Positions 16,016 through 19,122 of a stretch of 19,122 nt of DNA are shown piece by piece. A program made the position numbers and the translations under genes. Position 1 is the stretch's first letter. Each line of letters starts with the position of its first letter. Origin of the DNA: Anaerocolumna sp. (GTDB lineage Bacteria; Bacillota; Clostridia; Lachnospirales; Lachnospiraceae); contig JAQSYR010000016.1 in NCBI GenBank assembly GCA_029256035.1, forward strand, positions 1 through 19,122. Reading direction: 5' to 3'. Below the pieces are notes generated by a model that had not been told where the DNA came from, searched no databases, and was given only the letters and a program-made list of their open reading frames with translations.

Positions 16016-16027
16016 TTACCATGGTAA
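16016..16027. promoter_or_regulatory. Perfect 12-bp palindrome TTACCATGGTAA upstream of livJ
   Basis: The dyad lies 23 bases before the livJ start codon, next to its ribosome site and at or just after the likely transcript start. It is placed like an operator, but I recognise no regulator with this site. Confidence 0.35.
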
Positions 16028-16093
16028 TTAGCATTCCCATTCTTTAACACTTTCAACTTTTTTCATATTAATGTACTAAAGCAAAAAGGTTAA
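16027..16093 (-). promoter_or_regulatory. Candidate promoters of the liv operon
   Basis: There are two options on the minus strand. TTGAAA (16051-16056) with GCTAAT (16027-16032) at 18 bases would start transcription in the palindrome at 16016-16027. TTAACC (16088-16093) with TAATAT (16065-16070) at 17 bases would start near 16058. Neither is strong. Confidence 0.3.
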
Positions 16094-16130
16094 AATTCCC
16101 TATACTATTACCCAGGTACTAGCTGTTGAT

Positions 16131-16174
16131 ATAAAATAAGGCGTTCAAACTATTATAATAGGAACGCCTTTATT
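16131..16174 (-). terminator. Terminator of the clpX/zinc-ribbon unit
   Basis: The stem AAGGCGTTC/GAACGCCTT (16138-16146 with 16162-16170) holds an inner palindrome CTATTATAATAG that extends the fold. On the minus strand it is followed by ATTTTATA. It separates this unit from livJ. Confidence 0.8.
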
Positions 16175-16270
16175 CTTGCATTTATCATACTATTGTCTAT
16201 TTTATTTGTCAACTAAATTTTAGGGGATTGTAAATGAATTACACTGTTTTAATTCTAATTCAACTTATAA

Positions 16271-16462
16271 TTACTGAGAATACAATTCTCCTCCACATTT
16301 ATCACAGAAATCTAATCCTTCTAAGGTAATTCCTCCACAATCGGGACATACGATTTTTTGAGGAAATATCTCAAATTCAACTATTTCATATTCCTCCGAT
16401 TGGTTTATTTTAGTTATACCATTGTCATTATTCTCTGATTCTACGAAAGGTATTTGTGTCAT
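16271..16462 (-). CDS. Small zinc-ribbon protein, function unknown
   Basis: This is a 63-residue protein I cannot assign to a named family. Residues 1-30 are acidic and polar, probably disordered (ten Asp/Glu). Residues 36-60 form a compact zinc ribbon with CPDCGG (Cys39, Cys42) and CDKCGG (Cys53, Cys56), a four-cysteine site with a 10-residue spacer. It has no signal peptide or membrane segment. It is a real gene: AAGGAG lies eight bases before the ATG, it starts 12 bases after the clpX-like stop, and a strong terminator follows about 100 bases downstream. The tight coupling suggests it works with that unfoldase, perhaps as an adaptor, but this is inference. It could also be an unrelated short regulator. 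Confidence 0.75.
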   Translation of the reverse strand: MTQIPFVESENNDNGITKINQSEEYEIVEFEIFPQKIVCPDCGGITLEGLDFCDKCGGELYSQ

Positions 16463-16474
16463 ATATTTTGCTCC

Positions 16475-17932
16475 TTAATTAACAATTTGGCTAATCTGAG
16501 GAATCTGGTGTTTAACAACTCCCCTCATTTCAATGACAGGGACTCCTCTTTTCTCAATATATTCTCTTGTAATAATAACTTTACCAATAGCATCATCTTT
16601 TGGGATTTCATACATAATGTCAAGCATAAATTCTTCAATAATAGCACGAAGTGCTCTGGCACCTGTCTTTTTCTCCATGGCTTTCTCAGCAATTGCTTCA
16701 AGGGCACCGTCGTCAAACTCTAAAAGCACCTCATCTAACAGCAATAACTTTTTATATTGCTTTAAAATTGCATTTTTAGGTTCCTTTAAAACTTTTACCA
16801 ACATATCTTTTGTCATACCTTCCAATGCATATATAATAGGAAGTCTTCCAAGGAATTCAGGAATCATCCCAAATTCCCGTAAATCCTCAACGGTTACTTT
16901 TTGCAAAATATTAGAATCTTTATCATATTTATCCTTTAAATCAGCACTAAATCCAATGGAAGATTGTTTGTTTAACCTGGACTTTATAATCTGTTCCAGA
17001 TCAGGGAAAGCTCCGCCACAGATAAATAAAATGTTTTTTGTATTTACTGTAGTCATTGGCACCATAGCATTTTTACTTGTTGCTCCAACAGGGACTTCAA
17101 CCTCACTGCCTTCAAGTAATTTTAACAATCCCTGTTGAACCGACTCTCCACTTACATCTCTATTGTTTATATTTTTTTTCTTGGCAATTTTATCAATTTC
17201 ATCAATAAAGATAATACCTTTTTCTGCTTTTTCAACATCATTGTCTGCTGCAGCCAATAATTTAGATATTACACTTTCCACATCATCCCCTATATATCCT
17301 GCTTCTGTTAATGAAGTTGCATCGGTTATTGCCAAAGGTACATTCAAAAGCCTTGCCAATGTTTTTACTAAAAAGGTTTTTCCGCTTCCTGTTGGTCCAA
17401 TCATTAATATATTGGATTTTTCTATTTCTATATCATCCATTGAATCAGCAGCAACCCTTTTGTAATGATTATATACTGCAACTGCAATAACCTTCTTTGC
17501 ATAGTCCTGCCCTACAACATATTCATCTAATTCTCCTTTGATAATATGTGGAGAAGGAATATTACTTATATTAATACCTTCTTCCTTTTCTATATTATCT
17601 TCTTTTGGCTTCTTTTTCTTAATCTTCTGGCTTTTTGGTATTTCATTTATATTATTATTAAGGTTCATCATTCCCGGCTGAAAACCAGACAAATCCATAT
17701 ATGGCATACCATTCTTATTTATTGTATCAAATGTTTTTTGCATGCAATCAGAGCAGATACAGATATCATTGGGGATATGTAGCATTTTCCCAACCTTGCT
17801 TTCTGGTCTTCTGCAAATATAACAGATATCTTCATAATCTTCTTTTTTTTCTGCTTTCTCATTCTCTTTATCTGTATATGTAGTTTCAATGGTATCTTTA
17901 TCTTCACTTGGTTCTTTAAAATCCTTGTTCAT
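16475..17932 (-). CDS. ClpX-like AAA+ unfoldase, divergent paralogue
   Basis: This is an ATP-dependent unfoldase of the ClpX family, 485 residues against about 415-425 for standard ClpX. Residues 1-35 are an acidic/lysine-rich extension. The zinc domain has Cys37/Cys40 and Cys60/Cys63. Residues 72-130 form a long Met/Asn- and lysine-rich linker. The AAA+ core has Walker A GPTGSGKT (179-186), pore loop GYIG (212-215), Walker B FIDEID (242-247), EFLGRLP (359-365) and sensor 2 GAR (424-426). The ClpP-docking IGF (326-328) is kept, so partnership with ClpP is expected. The RKH pore loop of standard ClpX reads SKN here (286-288). There is no clpP, tig or lon beside it, so a second, standard clpX probably exists elsewhere. 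The ATG at 17932 has AGGAG five bases upstream; the frame extends to 18058 without one. Confidence 0.9.
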   Translation of the reverse strand: MNKDFKEPSEDKDTIETTYTDKENEKAEKKEDYEDICYICRRPESKVGKMLHIPNDICICSDCMQKTFDTINKNGMPYMDLSGFQPGMMNLNNNINEIPKSQKIKKKKPKEDNIEKEEGINISNIPSPHIIKGELDEYVVGQDYAKKVIAVAVYNHYKRVAADSMDDIEIEKSNILMIGPTGSGKTFLVKTLARLLNVPLAITDATSLTEAGYIGDDVESVISKLLAAADNDVEKAEKGIIFIDEIDKIAKKKNINNRDVSGESVQQGLLKLLEGSEVEVPVGATSKNAMVPMTTVNTKNILFICGGAFPDLEQIIKSRLNKQSSIGFSADLKDKYDKDSNILQKVTVEDLREFGMIPEFLGRLPIIYALEGMTKDMLVKVLKEPKNAILKQYKKLLLLDEVLLEFDDGALEAIAEKAMEKKTGARALRAIIEEFMLDIMYEIPKDDAIGKVIITREYIEKRGVPVIEMRGVVKHQIPQISQIVN

Positions 17933-17956
17933 ATAAACTCCTATCTGCCTTATTTC

Positions 17957-17984
17957 TAGTATCAAATTTATAGTATCAAATTTA
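17957..17984. repeat. Perfect 14-bp direct repeat, two copies, in the clpX-like leader
   Basis: TAGTATCAAATTTA occurs twice head to tail (17957-17970 and 17971-17984), followed by TAG. It lies 25-52 bases before the start codon, within the predicted untranslated leader. Confidence 0.85.
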
Positions 17985-18056
17985 TAGGTATAAGATTTCA
18001 AACTATTTTGATGCTTTTTGTCAGTACTTTCATTAAATAATTGATATATTGGTAAC

Positions 18057-18085
18057 ATTATATCCTACCCACCAAATGGATACAA
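18057..18085 (-). promoter_or_regulatory. Probable promoter of the clpX-like gene
   Basis: On the minus strand, a consensus -10 TATAAT (18057-18062) lies 17 bases from a weak -35 TTGTAT (18080-18085). The leader would be about 118 bases and include the 14-bp repeats. No CIRCE or CtsR site was seen in 17933-18130. Confidence 0.5.
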
Positions 18086-18130
18086 TAGATGAAAGTTTAA
18101 AATTTTATTAAAAAATTAGAACTTAGAAAT

Positions 18131-18172
18131 AAAATAATAAGGGACTACTGTAAGCAAACAGCATCCCTTATT
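18131..18172 (-). terminator. Terminator after the htrA-like gene
   Basis: The 9-bp stem AATAAGGGA/TCCCTTATT (18136-18144 with 18164-18172) continues as an inner CTGT/ACAG section. On the minus strand it is followed by ATTTTATTTC. It separates htrA from the clpX-like unit. Confidence 0.75.
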
Positions 18173-18194
18173 ACCAACTTATTGTCTAGATATT

Positions 18195-19122
18195 TTATTG
18201 ATTAATATTTAAAGTTGCACTTTTTCCAAGAGTAACTACAATCTCCCGTTCTATATATTGTCCATTCTCCATACGCATAACAGTAAGAGTAACCTCAGTT
18301 CCTGCACGATAGGAGTTAACTTTTTCCTGAAGCTGTGATTCGGCAGTAACCTCTGTCTGGTTTACTTTAGTAATAATATCACCTGCAATAATACCAGCAG
18401 ATTCAGCTGCTCCTCCTTCAATGGTGGATATTACATATACCCCTACAGGCCAGTTATATGTTTGCGCAACTTCTTCCGTAACCTGTCTGATATATACTCC
18501 CAGATATCCTTTTTCATCTTCTGCTAAAGTTTCTCTGTTCATAAGTTCATTTATTATTGGCATAGCTCTGGAAATTGGTATGGCATATCCCATACCTTCT
18601 ACTTCACTAGAAGCATATTTAACTGAGTTAATACCGATTACTTCGCCTTTCATATTAAGAAGAGCTCCCCCACTGTTTCCAGGGTTAATGGCAGCATCTG
18701 TCTGAAGTAATACCATAGTATTTCCTTCAATTGCAACTGCTCTGTCTTTTGCACTTATATAGCCCACAGTTACTGATTGCCCATAACCTAATGCATTTCC
18801 AATAGCAATAGCCATCTGTCCAACTTTAACATCATCTGAATCACCTAAGGTAGCAATTTTAATTGTGTTTAGTGTTTCTTCTTTAATAGTAGAAAGATCT
18901 ATGGATATTACAGCAAGGTCTGCCACTGCATCTGTGCCTTTGATTATAGCTTCTGCTTTGGTATCATCAATAAAAGTTACTGTAATTGGTTCTGCACCTT
19001 CTACAACATGATTATTGGTAGCTATTAATAATTCCTTCTCATTCTTTCCAACAATTATTCCGGATCCGCTTCCTTGGTACTCTTCACTGTATTGTTGTCC
19101 AAACCAATCTGTTGTTTCCGTA
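18195..19122 (-). CDS. HtrA/DegP-type serine protease, C-terminal 308 residues (start off window)
   Basis: This is an envelope quality-control protease, expected outside the cytoplasmic membrane behind an N-terminal anchor that lies beyond the right edge. In the visible residues (numbered from the first full codon at 19121) the triad is complete: His38 in TNNHVVEG, Asp68 in ADLAVI and Ser150 in PGNSGGALLN. The trypsin-like domain covers about 1-195. One PDZ domain follows, from KGYLGVYIRQ to the end, with the carboxylate-binding YLGV loop. The frame has no stop up to the window end, and the valine codon GTG at 18926 is internal, not a start. The end NINQ is close after the PDZ domain, so there is no second PDZ, as is usual in Firmicutes HtrA. 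The gene is closed by its own terminator. Confidence 0.95.
   Translation of the reverse strand, partial: TETTDWFGQQYSEEYQGSGSGIIVGKNEKELLIATNNHVVEGAEPITVTFIDDTKAEAIIKGTDAVADLAVISIDLSTIKEETLNTIKIATLGDSDDVKVGQMAIAIGNALGYGQSVTVGYISAKDRAVAIEGNTMVLLQTDAAINPGNSGGALLNMKGEVIGINSVKYASSEVEGMGYAIPISRAMPIINELMNRETLAEDEKGYLGVYIRQVTEEVAQTYNWPVGVYVISTIEGGAAESAGIIAGDIITKVNQTEVTAESQLQEKVNSYRAGTEVTLTVMRMENGQYIEREIVVTLGKSATLNINQ

Noticed and set aside
16533..17138. A 201-codon open frame on the plus strand inside the clpX-like gene
   Set aside because: It lies wholly antisense to a gene with clear AAA+ motifs, has no ribosome site or recognisable domain, and mirrors the codon pattern of the opposite strand.
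18195..18926. A complete 243-residue protein beginning at GTG 18926
   Set aside because: The frame is open to the window end and the upstream codons encode the catalytic histidine region of HtrA, so this GTG is an internal valine.
1..19122. CRISPR array, mobile element, phage or defence island
   Set aside because: There are no regularly spaced repeats, transposase or integrase genes, att-like repeats or recognised defence genes. The short tandem repeats seen have two or three copies without spacers.

Overview
The window is AT-rich and reads as chromosomal DNA of an anaerobic Firmicute, most likely a Lachnospiraceae-type clostridium. The reasons are the Shine-Dalgarno-rich genes, a perfect CIRCE element before groESL, a glutaminyl-tRNA synthetase of the type I know from that family, a DUF6106-like membrane protein and a SleB-type wall hydrolase. 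This placement is an inference. Every gene I can support (15 complete, 2 cut by the window ends) lies on the minus strand, so transcription runs from high to low coordinates throughout. There are no tRNA or rRNA genes, insertion sequences, phage genes or CRISPR arrays.

In transcription order the units are as follows. (1) The end of an HtrA/DegP serine protease (18195-19122), closed by a terminator. (2) A divergent ClpX paralogue and a 63-residue zinc-ribbon protein (17932-16271), with their own promoter and terminator. (3) A branched-chain amino-acid ABC transporter operon, livJ-livH-livM-livG-livF, followed closely by a cytidylate-kinase-like gene (15993-10634), with two large stem-loops between livJ and livH. 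(4) Two PLP-dependent aminotransferases, the second HisC-like (10425-8097). (5) A secreted SleB-type hydrolase (7601-6819). (6) glnS and a DUF2225 gene (6692-4097). (7) groS-groL under CIRCE (3740-1811). (8) A small DUF6106-like membrane protein (1600-1103). (9) The start of guaB (798-1).

Units 1, 2 and 7 are protein quality control (periplasmic-side protease, unfoldase, chaperonin). Units 3 and 4 together suggest uptake and transamination of amino acids. Most units are separated by readable hairpin terminators, and good sigma-A-like promoters are visible before guaB, glnS, the hydrolase and, less clearly, clpX.

Most of the content is ordinary housekeeping. The observation most worth following is the ClpX paralogue. 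It keeps the ATPase motifs, the pore loop and the ClpP-docking IGF loop, but its RKH substrate loop is replaced, it has long extra N-terminal and linker segments, and it is coupled to a tiny zinc-ribbon protein that could be an adaptor. Other points are the structured livJ-livH spacer and several short tandem duplications at gene boundaries, one of which decides the hisC start. I see no clear new defence, mobile or biosynthetic system.
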